This document shows, piece after piece, positions 52,483 to 61,976 of a stretch of DNA of 64,000 nt. The stretch is from Clostridia bacterium (GTDB lineage: Bacteria; Bacillota; Clostridia; Oscillospirales; Acutalibacteraceae). The notes beneath the pieces were generated by a model that saw nothing but the letters and a program-made list of their open reading frames with translations, was not told the origin of the DNA and searched no databases. Location: contig JAFQEL010000046.1 in NCBI GenBank assembly GCA_017399065.1, positions 16,308 through 80,307 on the forward strand, written 5' to 3'. Numbering within the stretch: the stretch's first letter is position 1; each line of letters begins with the position of its first letter. The translations under genes were made by a program, and so were the position numbers.

Positions 52483-53907
52483 ATGAAAGTTCTATATGCT
52501 GCCAGTGAGGCACTCCCCTTTATGGCCAGCGGCGGACTTGCAGACGTTGCAGGTTCACTTCCGCAGGCACTTCGTAAAAGACTTATAGGTGCACGTGTCG
52601 TTATGCCGCTCTATGACACAATCCGTCAGGAGCTTAAGGATACGATGACCTTTGTCACTCATATTTCGGTGCCCGTTGCATGGCGCAGACAGTACTGCGG
52701 CATTTTTGAGGCACGTCACAACGGCGTTATCTACTATCTTCTCGATAACCAGTATTATTTCAAGCGTGACCGTATCTACGGCCACTATGACGATGCGGAG
52801 AGATTTGCTTTCTTCGCCCGCGCAGTGCTTGAGATAATTCCGCACATCGGCTTTAAGCCTGACATTATTCACTGTAATGACTGGCAGACAGCGATGACTC
52901 CCGTGTATTATTCAACAATGTATGCCGATCAGCCCGGTTGGGAGAACATCAAGACCGTATTCACTATCCATAACATCCAGTATCAGGGTGTTTACGGTAT
53001 GGAGCTTATCGGTGATGTTCTCGGTATGCAGCCCGGCACAGAGCATATTGTTGAGTACAACGGCTGTGTAAACCTTATGAAGGGTGCAATCGAAACAGCT
53101 AATGTAGTTACAACCGTCAGCCCCTCTTATGCAAACGAGATTCTCGACCCGTGGTTCAGCCACGGTCTCGACAATATCCTTGCTCAGAGAAGATTCAAGC
53201 TGTCGGGCATTCTCAACGGTATTGATGTTGATAACTACAACCCCGAAACAGATAAGGATATTTTTGCAAATTATAATGCAGAAGATTTCTCTGCAAAGAA
53301 AGTCAACAAGGCAGAGCTTCAGAAGATGTTTAATCTTCCCGTAAATGAGCGCACACCCGTTGTCGGTCTCGTAACACGCCTTGTATCACACAAGGGCCTC
53401 GACCTTATTAAGGTCATTCTCGATGAGCTTCTCGCAACGACCGATATTCAGTTTGTTGTGCTCGGCTCGGGTGACTGGCAGTATGAGGAATTCTTCAAGG
53501 AGATGGCTGCAAGATATCCCAATCAGCTCGGTCTGCGTATAGGCTTCGTGCCTGACCTTGCACGCAAAATTTATGCAGGTGCCGATATCTTCCTTATGCC
53601 CTCCAAGAGTGAGCCCTGCGGCCTTTCGCAGATGGTTGCTCTCCGATACGGTACAATTCCGATCGTTCGTGAAACAGGCGGTCTTAAGGACACAATTACC
53701 GACAGCGGTGACAACGAGGGTAACGGCTTTACATTTGCACGCTATAACGCACACGATATGCTTCACGCTATCCGCCGTGCAGTTGAAGGCTATCAGAATG
53801 AAGAGGGTTGGAATATCCTTGTAAAGAGAGCGATGGAGTGTAACAACAGCTGGAATCGCTCTGCTAACGAATATATCAGACTTTATAAAAACGTACTCAA
53901 GGGCTAA
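52483..53907 (+). CDS. glgA: Glycogen synthase (ADP-glucose)
   Basis: A 474-residue GT5 enzyme that extends alpha-1,4-glucan. Motifs: KVLYAASEALPFMASGGLADVAGSLP at the N-terminus (the usual KxGGL Lys is Ala here, as the motif reads MASGGL), HCNDWQTAM, and the C-terminal MPSKSEPCGLSQMVALRYGTIPIV with the E-x7-E pair. Length is normal. Start ATG 52483 with AAGGAGAGAC. Last gene of the glycogen operon. Confidence 0.94.
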   Translation: MKVLYAASEALPFMASGGLADVAGSLPQALRKRLIGARVVMPLYDTIRQELKDTMTFVTHISVPVAWRRQYCGIFEARHNGVIYYLLDNQYYFKRDRIYGHYDDAERFAFFARAVLEIIPHIGFKPDIIHCNDWQTAMTPVYYSTMYADQPGWENIKTVFTIHNIQYQGVYGMELIGDVLGMQPGTEHIVEYNGCVNLMKGAIETANVVTTVSPSYANEILDPWFSHGLDNILAQRRFKLSGILNGIDVDNYNPETDKDIFANYNAEDFSAKKVNKAELQKMFNLPVNERTPVVGLVTRLVSHKGLDLIKVILDELLATTDIQFVVLGSGDWQYEEFFKEMAARYPNQLGLRIGFVPDLARKIYAGADIFLMPSKSEPCGLSQMVALRYGTIPIVRETGGLKDTITDSGDNEGNGFTFARYNAHDMLHAIRRAVEGYQNEEGWNILVKRAMECNNSWNRSANEYIRLYKNVLKG

Positions 53908-53910
53908 GCT

Positions 53911-53947
53911 TAAAAAAGCCGACAGACGGATCACTCCGTCTGTCGGC
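53911..53947. terminator. Terminator between glgA and XRE regulator gene
   Basis: A perfect 13-bp stem (53918-53930 with 53935-53947) with a TCAC loop. The T6 tract is on the minus-strand side, so it ends the regulator gene best and may also stop the glg operon. Confidence 0.82.
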
Positions 53948-53967
53948 GATGCGGCATAAATTAAGAT

Positions 53968-54606
53968 TTATTCTTCTTCAGAAGCATAGCTTGACGCTAT
54001 TTTGGTAACGTAATCTTCAACGGCTGTTACGAGGGTATTTGCAAACGGCGGAAGCTTATCGTTGCGGATTTTTGCAGCCGGCAAAGCATAGGTCGAATAG
54101 AAAAGACCCTGGTAAACGGCATCTACAAGATTTTGGAACATCTTATCGTCCCACTTTATAGGTACATCAACACAGCTGGGTGTAAATCTGCCTGCATTAA
54201 TACTTGAAACCACTATTTTGTATTCGGATATTGCGGCACCCCACAGAAGCTTGTCGCCGAATTTTGAGTCCATAGTGCTGAAACGCTCGGCAAATGCACT
54301 CAGACAAATCAGAATTGTGCTTAAGTCAAGTTTACAGTTTTTGTCTTGGTATAGGGTTTTGCCGTATTCGCCGAGAAGTGCGTTGTATGTGCCGTACTTG
54401 CTCTCATCCTTACCGAGCAGGTAGTCGGTGGTGACACCGAAATATTCTGCACAGCGTACGACAAATTCGAGGCCGCACTCTCTTACACCTTTTTCGTAGT
54501 GGGAGAGAAGAGCCTGTGAAACACCGAGACTCATTGCGACTTCCTTCTGGCTGAGTCCGCGTTCTTTACGTAAAGCAGTAATTCTGTTTGAAAAAGCAGT
54601 TGCCAT
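53968..54606 (-). CDS. XRE-family transcriptional regulator
   Basis: A 212-residue protein with an N-terminal helix-turn-helix of the Xre/Cro type (LRKERGLSQKEVAMSLGVSQALLSHYEKGVR, about residues 13-43) and a C-terminal alpha-helical domain of unknown type (about 75-205) that may bind a ligand or make a dimer. Start ATG 54606 with AGAGGT. Its promoter overlaps a long inverted repeat, so it probably controls itself. Targets unknown; divergent from the histidine-phosphatase-like gene. Confidence 0.82.
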   Translation of the reverse strand: MATAFSNRITALRKERGLSQKEVAMSLGVSQALLSHYEKGVRECGLEFVVRCAEYFGVTTDYLLGKDESKYGTYNALLGEYGKTLYQDKNCKLDLSTILICLSAFAERFSTMDSKFGDKLLWGAAISEYKIVVSSINAGRFTPSCVDVPIKWDDKMFQNLVDAVYQGLFYSTYALPAAKIRNDKLPPFANTLVTAVEDYVTKIASSYASEEE

Positions 54607-54611
54607 AATTT

Positions 54612-54652
54612 ACCTCTGTTCAACAATAATATACAGAGAGTATAACAGAGGT
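54612..54652 (-). promoter_or_regulatory. Inverted repeat, probable autoregulatory operator
   Basis: ACCTCTGTT (54612-54620) and AACAGAGGT (54644-54652), 9-bp perfect arms 32 bases apart centre to centre (three helical turns). One arm borders the -10 box, the other covers the ribosome site of the XRE gene. Confidence 0.6.
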
Positions 54653-54667
54653 TTTGACAAAAGTCAA
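54639..54667 (-). promoter_or_regulatory. Promoter of XRE regulator gene
   Basis: Minus strand TTGACT (54667-54662), 17 bases, TATACT (54644-54639), 33 bases before the start. Confidence 0.62.
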
Positions 54668-54696
54668 CAGCATAAATTATTTTTCCGGAGATTAAT

Positions 54697-55437
54697 ATGA
54701 AAAGCTACAAAATTCATCTGATTCGTAACGCTCTGACACAGGAGAATCTCGATGGCCGTTACCTCGGCCATACGGATTCACCGCTGTGTGAGCAGGGTGT
54801 TGCTCAGCTCAACGAGCTGGTAAGCGGATATAAATATCCCGCCGCTCAGGTTGTTTTCAGCAGTCCTCTCAGACGTTGCACAGATACTGCAAGGGCAATA
54901 TATCCCGATAAAGAGATCGTGCCCATGGAGTCGCTGATAGAGTATAATTTCGGCGAGTTTGACGGTAAAACTGCAGAAGAACTCGAAAAGCATACACTTT
55001 TCCCCCGCTGGCTTGCAGGTGAAGAGGGTGTTGACCCGCCTTTCGGAGAGAGCAACGCAGACTTTGCAAAGCGAATCTGCGAAGGCTTCGAGGGTATAGT
55101 TGACGGTATGCTCAAGTCGGGTGTCGAGTCGGTTGCCGTTGTTACCCACGGCGGAATTATCGGTGCGCTTATGTCACGCTACGCAATACCCGAGGCAAGT
55201 CCGCACGAGTGGCTTACCCCAAGTAGTTGTGGATATACATTGCGTATAACACCATCTCTATGGATGACAGGTCAGAAGGTCGAAGCGGTGTGCGAAATAC
55301 CTGAGGAAGAGCACAGCTTTGATTATGAGCGTGCACTCTGGGGTCAGGAGCCGTATGACGAAAAAGACCTGGACAAGTATTTTGAGGGTCTGCTTGACGA
55401 ACTGTATTCGGGCGACGATATCGACGACGAAGAATAG
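54697..55437 (+). CDS. Histidine-phosphatase-family protein lacking the phospho-His
   Basis: A 246-residue member of the phosphoglycerate-mutase-like fold. The opening motif, normally LIRHGxT, reads LIRNALT, so the phosphate-accepting His is Asn11. Other marks stay: GRYLGHTDSPL, SSPLRRCTDTA (Arg59/60), EYNFGEFDG (Glu82) and VVTHGG (His151). Activity as a phosphatase by the usual mechanism looks unlikely; a binding or regulatory role is possible. Acidic C-terminal tail (DDIDDEE). Start ATG 54697 with CCGGAGA. Upstream of, and 45 bases from, the GPH carrier gene. Confidence 0.8.
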   Translation: MKSYKIHLIRNALTQENLDGRYLGHTDSPLCEQGVAQLNELVSGYKYPAAQVVFSSPLRRCTDTARAIYPDKEIVPMESLIEYNFGEFDGKTAEELEKHTLFPRWLAGEEGVDPPFGESNADFAKRICEGFEGIVDGMLKSGVESVAVVTHGGIIGALMSRYAIPEASPHEWLTPSSCGYTLRITPSLWMTGQKVEAVCEIPEEEHSFDYERALWGQEPYDEKDLDKYFEGLLDELYSGDDIDDEE

Positions 55438-55482
55438 GATGAATTTTTATATAATAAAAAATAATTATTGGTGGGTGTGAAA

Positions 55483-57996
55483 ATGTCATTGATAAATAAA
55501 GGTATCAATACGGCAAAGGAGACTGTAGGTAAAGTACGTACCTATTGGCGTACTCCGCCGCTTGGCAACTATATGACGTTTAAAGAAATTGCTGCATATT
55601 CGGGCGGCGGTATCGGTGCGTATATGATTATTACGCTCGGTAATGCCTGTCTGCTGGCAACAGGTAATACTTTGCTTACAAGCACACTCGGTATTGACTA
55701 TACCGATATGTATGTAATGTATGTTATCGCAGTGCTTGCAAACATACCGCTTACCGGTATCAGAGCTACTATTATCGATAATACAAGAAACAAAGCCGGT
55801 AAATACAGACCGTACATAGTTACAATGGCGCTTCCGGCGGCACTTATATGTAACCTGATGGTTTGGTTCCCGTACGGCAAGCTCGATACTTGGCTTGGCG
55901 GCGGAATGTTGTTCGGCGAAACCGTAGGTTATGTCGCAAAGTGTGCGTTGATACTTCTGTTCAACCTCTTGCTGCATTTCATTTACTACTTCTTCTACGA
56001 TGCATATGAGAACCTTATTCACGTTCTCTCTCCAAATACATACGAGAGAACTTACGTTTCATCGGTCAAGAGCATAGTTTATTCGTTTGCTCCTACCGTT
56101 GTAAACCTTTTCACACCTATTATCGCCTCTACAATTTTCAAAACAAACACAACGGATATACGTGTTTACCGTTTGCTTTATCCGATACTTACGGTGCTCG
56201 GTATACTTCTGTGTATTGTTGTATATAAGCACACCGAAGAAAAAATTGTTCAGGCAAGAACTCACGTTATCCAGATTAAGTTTATGGATGCACTCAAGGC
56301 AGTTGCAAAGAACAAGTATTTCTGGATTATTTCGCTTGCAGGCTGGATAGGCTTCCTTGAATCGGCTTATGCAAATGTTCTCAAGTGGCTTTACGATTAC
56401 GGCGGTGCCTGTTCAGGTCCTCAGTACGGCTTGCTTTTCACAATTTACGGTAACGCTTCTCTCTGGGGTATGCTGTTTGCACCGTTCTGTGTGCGCAAGT
56501 GGGGCAAGAAGGCTGTTCTGATTGTGACGAACATCTTCAATATCGTATTTATTCTTATGATGCTGCCGTTCCTTAATGAGCTTAACGGTGCTACGATATG
56601 GCTTGTAATGGGCTGTCTGTGGTTTAATGCTCTTATGGGTTCGTTTATGCGCATTCTCAACCCTGCAATACAGGCAGACATCCGTGACTATCAGCAGTAT
56701 AAAACAGGTGAACGTATTGACGGTATGTTTGCCGCAGTCGGTACAATCGGTACTATAATTACACTTGCTACTTCATCGGTTATTCCTAAGATTTATGAAA
56801 ACGGCGGACTTACAAAGGAGAATGCCGCGATTGTTACTTCCAGACCCGAAATTCTTAACAGAATGCTCGGCGACGGCAAGACTGTCGGTCAGATACTTGC
56901 AGAGCAGCTTGAAAAAGGTCAGGATAACTATAATAACGCAAGCTCTGCTCTTTATGACCCCGATATTCTGTTGAGCCTTCTCAGAGTGCTTGTTGTTGTT
57001 GCTGCATTCGGTGCAGCGATGAATGTAATACCTTATTTCTGGTATGACTTCAACGAGAAGAAGCAGAAGTCCATTATCCGCGTGCTTAAAATCCGCAGTA
57101 TGTTTGAGGATTACGGTAACGGTGTTCTCAACGACGGTGATCTGGTCGAAGCTGTCGATATTATCCGCACTTCACGCGAGATGCATGATAAGACTCCGAA
57201 GGCGGTTAACAAAAAAGCCTGGAAAGCTGTCAAGGATAAGGCTGAAAGAAAAGCCGCCAAAAAGGCTTACCTTGCCGATGTTGATTACAATAACGAAATT
57301 GAAATTGCAAAGTTTGTTTGCGAAGAGCTTGATAAATTCTCCGGCGAGGAGTTTAAATTCAGAGTTGAAAAGAGCCGCGAAATTTACGGTATGGGTCTTG
57401 ACGGTATAAGGTCAGCTGACAAAGTTTATCTTAAAGCTGAATTGAACAGTGCTAAGGCTATGGATGCCGAAAAGGCGGTACGCAAGGCAGCTGTTGAGAT
57501 TGTAAAGAGCATTATTTCAGCTTCAAAATATGCAAAGAAGTACTATCCCGAGGGTACGGATTTTGTTCAGCCTGATTTCGCAAAGCTTGAAGAAAAGTAT
57601 GCTCAGATTGATAAGATCGAGGCAGAAATCAAAGCTCTCAACGAGTCTGTCAGAGTTCTTAAAAAGAGCGGCGACGCACAGAAGCTTGTCGAAACAAAGG
57701 CAAGGGTCAAGGCTCTGAGCTCAGAGGTTAAGGCACTCAATGCCGAAGCAAAGTCTATGAGCAATGAGTTTGCAAAGTTCAACCGTGCGGCAAAGCCGTA
57801 TCTTGATGCCAAAAAGCTTCTCACTCAGGCAGAAAACTACACTCATTATGACGAGATATCAGAAAAGTACGATATCGCAAAGGTCCGTCACGAAGAGGCA
57901 GTAAGAGTTGCCGCAGAAGAGAAAGCTGCCAAGGAAGCTGCCGAAAAGGCACACGCAGCCGAGCTTCGTGCACAGCGTAAAAACAAGAAAAAATAA
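55483..57996 (+). CDS. GPH/MFS transporter with long C-terminal coiled-coil domain
   Basis: An 837-residue protein: about residues 1-520 form a 12-helix carrier of the glycoside-pentoside-hexuronide type (MTFKEIAAYSGGGIGAYM; ATIIDNTRNKAGKYRPYI; QADIRDYQQYKTGERIDG). After this comes a cytosolic region of about 310 residues with FEDYGNGVLNDGDLVEAVDIIR and long charged coiled coils (QIDKIEAEIKALNESV, VKALSSEVKALNAEAK) ending Lys/Arg-rich. The tail may bind a partner enzyme or sense load. Start ATG 55483 with GGTGGGTG; a TTG at 55468 is less likely. The secreted metallophosphatase gene follows after 18 bases. Confidence 0.83.
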   Translation: MSLINKGINTAKETVGKVRTYWRTPPLGNYMTFKEIAAYSGGGIGAYMIITLGNACLLATGNTLLTSTLGIDYTDMYVMYVIAVLANIPLTGIRATIIDNTRNKAGKYRPYIVTMALPAALICNLMVWFPYGKLDTWLGGGMLFGETVGYVAKCALILLFNLLLHFIYYFFYDAYENLIHVLSPNTYERTYVSSVKSIVYSFAPTVVNLFTPIIASTIFKTNTTDIRVYRLLYPILTVLGILLCIVVYKHTEEKIVQARTHVIQIKFMDALKAVAKNKYFWIISLAGWIGFLESAYANVLKWLYDYGGACSGPQYGLLFTIYGNASLWGMLFAPFCVRKWGKKAVLIVTNIFNIVFILMMLPFLNELNGATIWLVMGCLWFNALMGSFMRILNPAIQADIRDYQQYKTGERIDGMFAAVGTIGTIITLATSSVIPKIYENGGLTKENAAIVTSRPEILNRMLGDGKTVGQILAEQLEKGQDNYNNASSALYDPDILLSLLRVLVVVAAFGAAMNVIPYFWYDFNEKKQKSIIRVLKIRSMFEDYGNGVLNDGDLVEAVDIIRTSREMHDKTPKAVNKKAWKAVKDKAERKAAKKAYLADVDYNNEIEIAKFVCEELDKFSGEEFKFRVEKSREIYGMGLDGIRSADKVYLKAELNSAKAMDAEKAVRKAAVEIVKSIISASKYAKKYYPEGTDFVQPDFAKLEEKYAQIDKIEAEIKALNESVRVLKKSGDAQKLVETKARVKALSSEVKALNAEAKSMSNEFAKFNRAAKPYLDAKKLLTQAENYTHYDEISEKYDIAKVRHEEAVRVAAEEKAAKEAAEKAHAAELRAQRKNKKK

Positions 57997-58014
57997 AAAT
58001 TGCGGAGGATAAAT

Positions 58015-59283
58015 ATGAACGGTATAATGGCTTTTTTCCTTTCGTTCCTCACCTTTTTTGCTTCGATTACATCTATTTTTGTCTCACCCGAAGCACCTGA
58101 GGATACAAGTGATTTCACACCCGTTATGCGCTTTATAATCAGCAGTGACTCTCACGTTGCAACAGTCGGTGATACTCAGACAACACGCATCGAAGAAATG
58201 ATTAAGCTTGGCTATGAGATAGCTGAAAACGACGAAGAATACAATAAGCTTGATGCTGTGCTTATGGCAGGTGACCTTACCGATGACGGTACAAAGCTCA
58301 GCTTTGCAAGCTTTAAGGCTGCACAGGATGCCGTACTCAAAGACGGCACAAAGGCTCTTTCGGTAATCGCAAAATCGCACGACAGCAGCACTCTCGGTAA
58401 CCCTGGTGCAGGCGAGTATTTTACCGAAATCACAGGTCAGCCTACAGATTTTCACGAGGTTATCAACGGCTTCCACTTTATCGGTCTCTCCGCTTCTGCA
58501 ACTGACGGCGACCACTACAGCGAGTATCAGAGAGAGTGGCTTACAGAGCAGCTCAACGAGGCTGTCAAGGATGACCCCTTCAAGCCTATATTCGTAATGC
58601 ACCACGAGCACGTTGCAAATACTGTTTATGGCAGCTCCGATTTCGATGGCTGGGGCGTAAACTATTTTGCTGATATTTTCAAGCGTTATCCGCAGATCGT
58701 TCATTTCTCAGGTCACTCTCACTATCCTATCAACGATCCCCGTTCGATCTGGCAGGGTGAGTTTACAGCACTCGGCACAGGCGGTCTCTACTATGTCGAG
58801 CTGACTGTTGATGATGAGCGTACGGTACATCCACAGGGACACAAGAAGGTTGCAAGTTTCTGGGTCGTTGAGGTGGATGCGAACAACCGTATGCGCTTCA
58901 GAGCTGTTGACCTCACTGCAGAGGAGTATCTTGTTGAATATGAGCTTTCAAGCCCGTTTGAACGTAAGTATTTACCTATTCAGCAGTTTGCAAGCTCAAA
59001 AGCACCTGAATTTAAAGAGGATACAGCTCTTACGGTAAAGGGTAAAAAGGTTACGTTTGCTGCCGCTGAGTCAAAGGACGGTATGCCGATATTTATCTAT
59101 AGAGCTTATGCCGTCGATGCCGAGGGCAACAGAACACCTGTAGGCAAAACTCTTGCAGAGTATTACAACTATGAGGTACCCGATACGGTTACAATCAAGC
59201 TTGAAAATCTGCCCGACGGTGATTATACACTTGAGGTTGTAGCAGAAAACTGCTACGGTATGCAGTCAGCTCCGATTAAATAA
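58015..59283 (+). CDS. Secreted calcineurin-like metallophosphatase with altered motif
   Basis: A 422-residue exported protein (signal segment about 3-23). The phosphoesterase motifs are ISSDSH (Asp45, His47), MAGDLTDDG (Asp87), then KSHD (Ser121-His122-Asp123) where GNHD/E is expected, MHHEH (His196/197) and SGHSH (His234, His236). So the metal-binding Asn is Ser, which may weaken or change the metal site. A C-terminal Ig-like domain (about 325-420) ends the protein. Substrate unknown. Start ATG 58015 with TGCGGAGGA. Follows the GPH carrier closely and is followed by a terminator. Confidence 0.8.
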   Translation: MNGIMAFFLSFLTFFASITSIFVSPEAPEDTSDFTPVMRFIISSDSHVATVGDTQTTRIEEMIKLGYEIAENDEEYNKLDAVLMAGDLTDDGTKLSFASFKAAQDAVLKDGTKALSVIAKSHDSSTLGNPGAGEYFTEITGQPTDFHEVINGFHFIGLSASATDGDHYSEYQREWLTEQLNEAVKDDPFKPIFVMHHEHVANTVYGSSDFDGWGVNYFADIFKRYPQIVHFSGHSHYPINDPRSIWQGEFTALGTGGLYYVELTVDDERTVHPQGHKKVASFWVVEVDANNRMRFRAVDLTAEEYLVEYELSSPFERKYLPIQQFASSKAPEFKEDTALTVKGKKVTFAAAESKDGMPIFIYRAYAVDAEGNRTPVGKTLAEYYNYEVPDTVTIKLENLPDGDYTLEVVAENCYGMQSAPIK

Positions 59284-59299
59284 GACTTACAAAAAGATA

Positions 59300-59337
59300 A
59301 AGGTAGTATCCGAATTGTTTCAGATACTACCTTTTTG
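59300..59337. terminator. Bidirectional terminator
   Basis: AAGGTAGTATC (59300-59310) pairs with GATACTACCTT (59323-59333), followed by TTT; the minus-strand side is also T-rich. Lies between convergent metallophosphatase and pyrR genes. Confidence 0.82.
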
Positions 59338-59339
59338 TT

Positions 59340-59954
<615 letters not shown>

Positions 59955-59966
59955 TTAAAAAGAAAA

Positions 59967-60230
59967 TTACTCGGAAAAGCCGGATTCAACAAGGCGAACA
60001 AGCTCGTCAACAGCCTGTGTCTCGTCAACACCGCCTGCGATGATGCGGATATCCGTGCCGCCCATAATGCCGAGTGAAAGTACGCCGAGAAGGCTCTTGG
60101 CGTTAACGCGGCGATCTTCTTTCTCTACCCAAATAGAAGACTTGAACTCATTTGCCTTCTGGATGAAGAATGTTGCCGGACGAGCGTGAAGACCAACCTG
60201 GTTCTGAACAGTTACATCTTTAACATACAT
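59967..60230 (-). CDS. ptsH: Phosphocarrier protein HPr
   Basis: An 87-residue HPr with both regulatory sites: His15 in GLHARPAT (phosphorylated by enzyme I) and Ser46 in AKSLLGVLSLGI (target of HPr kinase for CcpA-type catabolite control). Start placed at ATG 60230 after GAGGGAG; a longer frame to 60314 lies beyond the promoter. No enzyme I gene is next to it. Its own promoter lies at 60303-60330. Confidence 0.93.
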   Translation of the reverse strand: MYVKDVTVQNQVGLHARPATFFIQKANEFKSSIWVEKEDRRVNAKSLLGVLSLGIMGGTDIRIIAGGVDETQAVDELVRLVESGFSE

Positions 60231-60302
60231 AGTAAAACAAACTCCCTCTGATATAGTTGATGAAGGCAAAAAGCCCATACGATTTCGTGTGTCGTAATAC
60301 AT

Positions 60303-60330
60303 ATTATACCACAAAAAAGCTCCCCGTCAA
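60303..60330 (-). promoter_or_regulatory. Promoter of ptsH
   Basis: Minus strand TTGACG (60330-60325), 16 bases, TATAAT (60308-60303), 73 bases before the ptsH start. The 329-base gap 60231-60559 holds this promoter and a rightward one; I see no gene in it. Confidence 0.66.
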
Positions 60331-60495
60331 TGAGTTAAATGCCCGTTTGGCAAAAATCGGAGACAACACCAAACAGCGTTTTTTTGACAATACTCAGTTT
60401 GTGCAGGTTGCACACTTTTTCTTGAAGGGGTTGTTGCACTTTGCTGAGCGAAAGAGCGTGAACAAAGGAATAATGTCAAATTTTTGTTAAATCTA

Positions 60496-60524
60496 TTGTA
60501 CATAAAAAGTATATATATTATAAT
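60496..60524 (+). promoter_or_regulatory. Promoter of yhcH-GH16 gene run
   Basis: TTGTAC (60496-60501), 17 bases, TATAAT (60519-60524), 36 bases before the start at 60560. Confidence 0.55.
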
Positions 60525-60559
60525 TATTTTAACTTAATTATAAATAGAGGGGATTTCCA

Positions 60560-61024
60560 ATGATAACAGGTAAAATTGACGATCTTAAGCTTTATTACAG
60601 CGTATGCCCGGAATTTGAAAAGGTATACGATTTTGTAAAGGAGTATTTCGAAAATCCCAAGCCCGACGGCAGCTACGAGCTTATTGCAGATAAGCTTACC
60701 GCAAGTATAGCTACCAACATTACCGGCGCCGCCGAAACAAAACAGCTCGAGGCTCACCGCAAATATGCCGACGTGCAGATTGTGCTCAAGGGTGTTGAGC
60801 GTATTGACTGGGCACATATCTCTGACTGCAAGGTTGAGCTGAGCGAAGAGTTTTCAAAGGGCGGCGACATAGCCTTTTATGCAGACCCCGACTACGTCAG
60901 CAGTATTATTCTTGATGCAGGCACTTTTGTATACCTTCTTCCGGAAGATGCACACAAACCTTGTGTCAATGCAGGCGCAGAAAGTGCCGAGGCAACAAAG
61001 GTCGTTTTCAAAGTTAAACTGTAA
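60560..61024 (+). CDS. YhcH/YjgK/YiaL family protein
   Basis: A 154-residue cupin-like protein. EAHRKYADVQIVLKGVERI and LLPEDAHKPCV are family signatures and hold likely metal-binding His/Glu residues. Family members assist sugar metabolism, for example in sialic acid or other sugar handling (as anomerases or isomerases). It is the first gene of a rightward run with three GH16 genes (14-base gap), so a role with beta-glucan sugars is inferred. Start ATG 60560 with GAGGGGA. Confidence 0.83.
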   Translation: MITGKIDDLKLYYSVCPEFEKVYDFVKEYFENPKPDGSYELIADKLTASIATNITGAAETKQLEAHRKYADVQIVLKGVERIDWAHISDCKVELSEEFSKGGDIAFYADPDYVSSIILDAGTFVYLLPEDAHKPCVNAGAESAEATKVVFKVKL

Positions 61025-61038
61025 AAGAGGATGATAAA

Positions 61039-61962
61039 ATGTTAGATAAGTTTTTGACAGAAAAACTCAAGTTTGCTTACAGACAGCTCTGGGGCTTCCA
61101 TCAGCTCGGCGGTTATTTCAAACAGCTTTTCTCTTTTTCACCCAAAAAAGTTATTGCGGCAATTCTTGCTATTGTCGAGATTTTCGGCCTAATAATTTTT
61201 GATTCCGCTCTCACTCCCAGAGGCGAAGAGCTTGACCTTACAGGCTATGAAATCGTTTTTGAGGACGAGTTCGACGGCACCGAGCTTAACCTTGATGTCT
61301 GGCAGTATTGGGGTACGGGTGCAGAGCGTGGCGGCTACTGCTACTCACCCTCACAGACAAAGGTTGAAAACGGCAACCTCATAATTACCGGCGAATATCT
61401 TGAGGACGGTGCACTTGGTGCAGGCTGGTATTGCGGTGATATCGCACTTCGTGAGTGGTATAAGCAGGGCTATTTCGAAATCAAGTGCAAGGCAAGTGCA
61501 GGCGGCGCAATGTGGTCTGCTTTCTGGATTCAGGCAAAGCATCCCTACGAGGCTGAATATTCTCAGGGCGGCGTAGGCGGCGCTGAAATCGATATTTTCG
61601 AAGCTATGAATTGGGGTAAAACTCTTGGCTCGAATGCCGTAGCGCAGACAATTCACTGTGCAGGTGTAGACGGTGTGCAGGAGGGCTTCCAGTCCAGAAT
61701 GCTCGGCGAATTCAAAGGCAAAAATATCTATGATGAGTACAACACCTACGGTCTCAAATGGACAGAGGATGAGTATATCTTTTATGTAAATGGTGTTGAA
61801 ACAGCACGCACAACTTTCGGTAACGGTGTTTCTCAGGTAGAGGAGCAGGTCAGAGTTTCGCTTTGTCAGGGCTCAGCAGAGGCTCTTGCACAGCTCGACC
61901 CCGAAACATACCATTCCGAGTTTGTTGTTGACTATGTAAGAATTTATCAGCTTGCTGAATAA
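61039..61962 (+). CDS. Membrane-anchored GH16 beta-glucanase, copy 1
   Basis: A 307-residue protein: cytosolic amphipathic N-terminus (1-35), one membrane helix (about 37-55) and an outside GH16 domain beginning FEDEFDGTELN. The catalytic motif EIDIFE holds nucleophile Glu183, Asp185 and acid/base Glu188. GH16 of this type cuts beta-1,3/1,4-glucans such as laminarin or lichenan. No signal-peptidase site, so it should stay anchored as a type II protein. First of three tandem copies. Start ATG 61039 with AGAGG. Confidence 0.86.
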   Translation: MLDKFLTEKLKFAYRQLWGFHQLGGYFKQLFSFSPKKVIAAILAIVEIFGLIIFDSALTPRGEELDLTGYEIVFEDEFDGTELNLDVWQYWGTGAERGGYCYSPSQTKVENGNLIITGEYLEDGALGAGWYCGDIALREWYKQGYFEIKCKASAGGAMWSAFWIQAKHPYEAEYSQGGVGGAEIDIFEAMNWGKTLGSNAVAQTIHCAGVDGVQEGFQSRMLGEFKGKNIYDEYNTYGLKWTEDEYIFYVNGVETARTTFGNGVSQVEEQVRVSLCQGSAEALAQLDPETYHSEFVVDYVRIYQLAE

Positions 61963-61976
61963 GGAGATTTTTTATT

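Noticed and set aside
54654..54683. Rightward promoter TTGACA - 18 - TATTTT for the histidine-phosphatase-like gene
   Set aside because: It would place the transcript start inside the ribosome site, leaving no leader.
60257..60490. Frame of 77 codons in the gap between ptsH and yhcH
   Set aside because: Runs through the ptsH promoter and has no ribosome site or recognisable feature.
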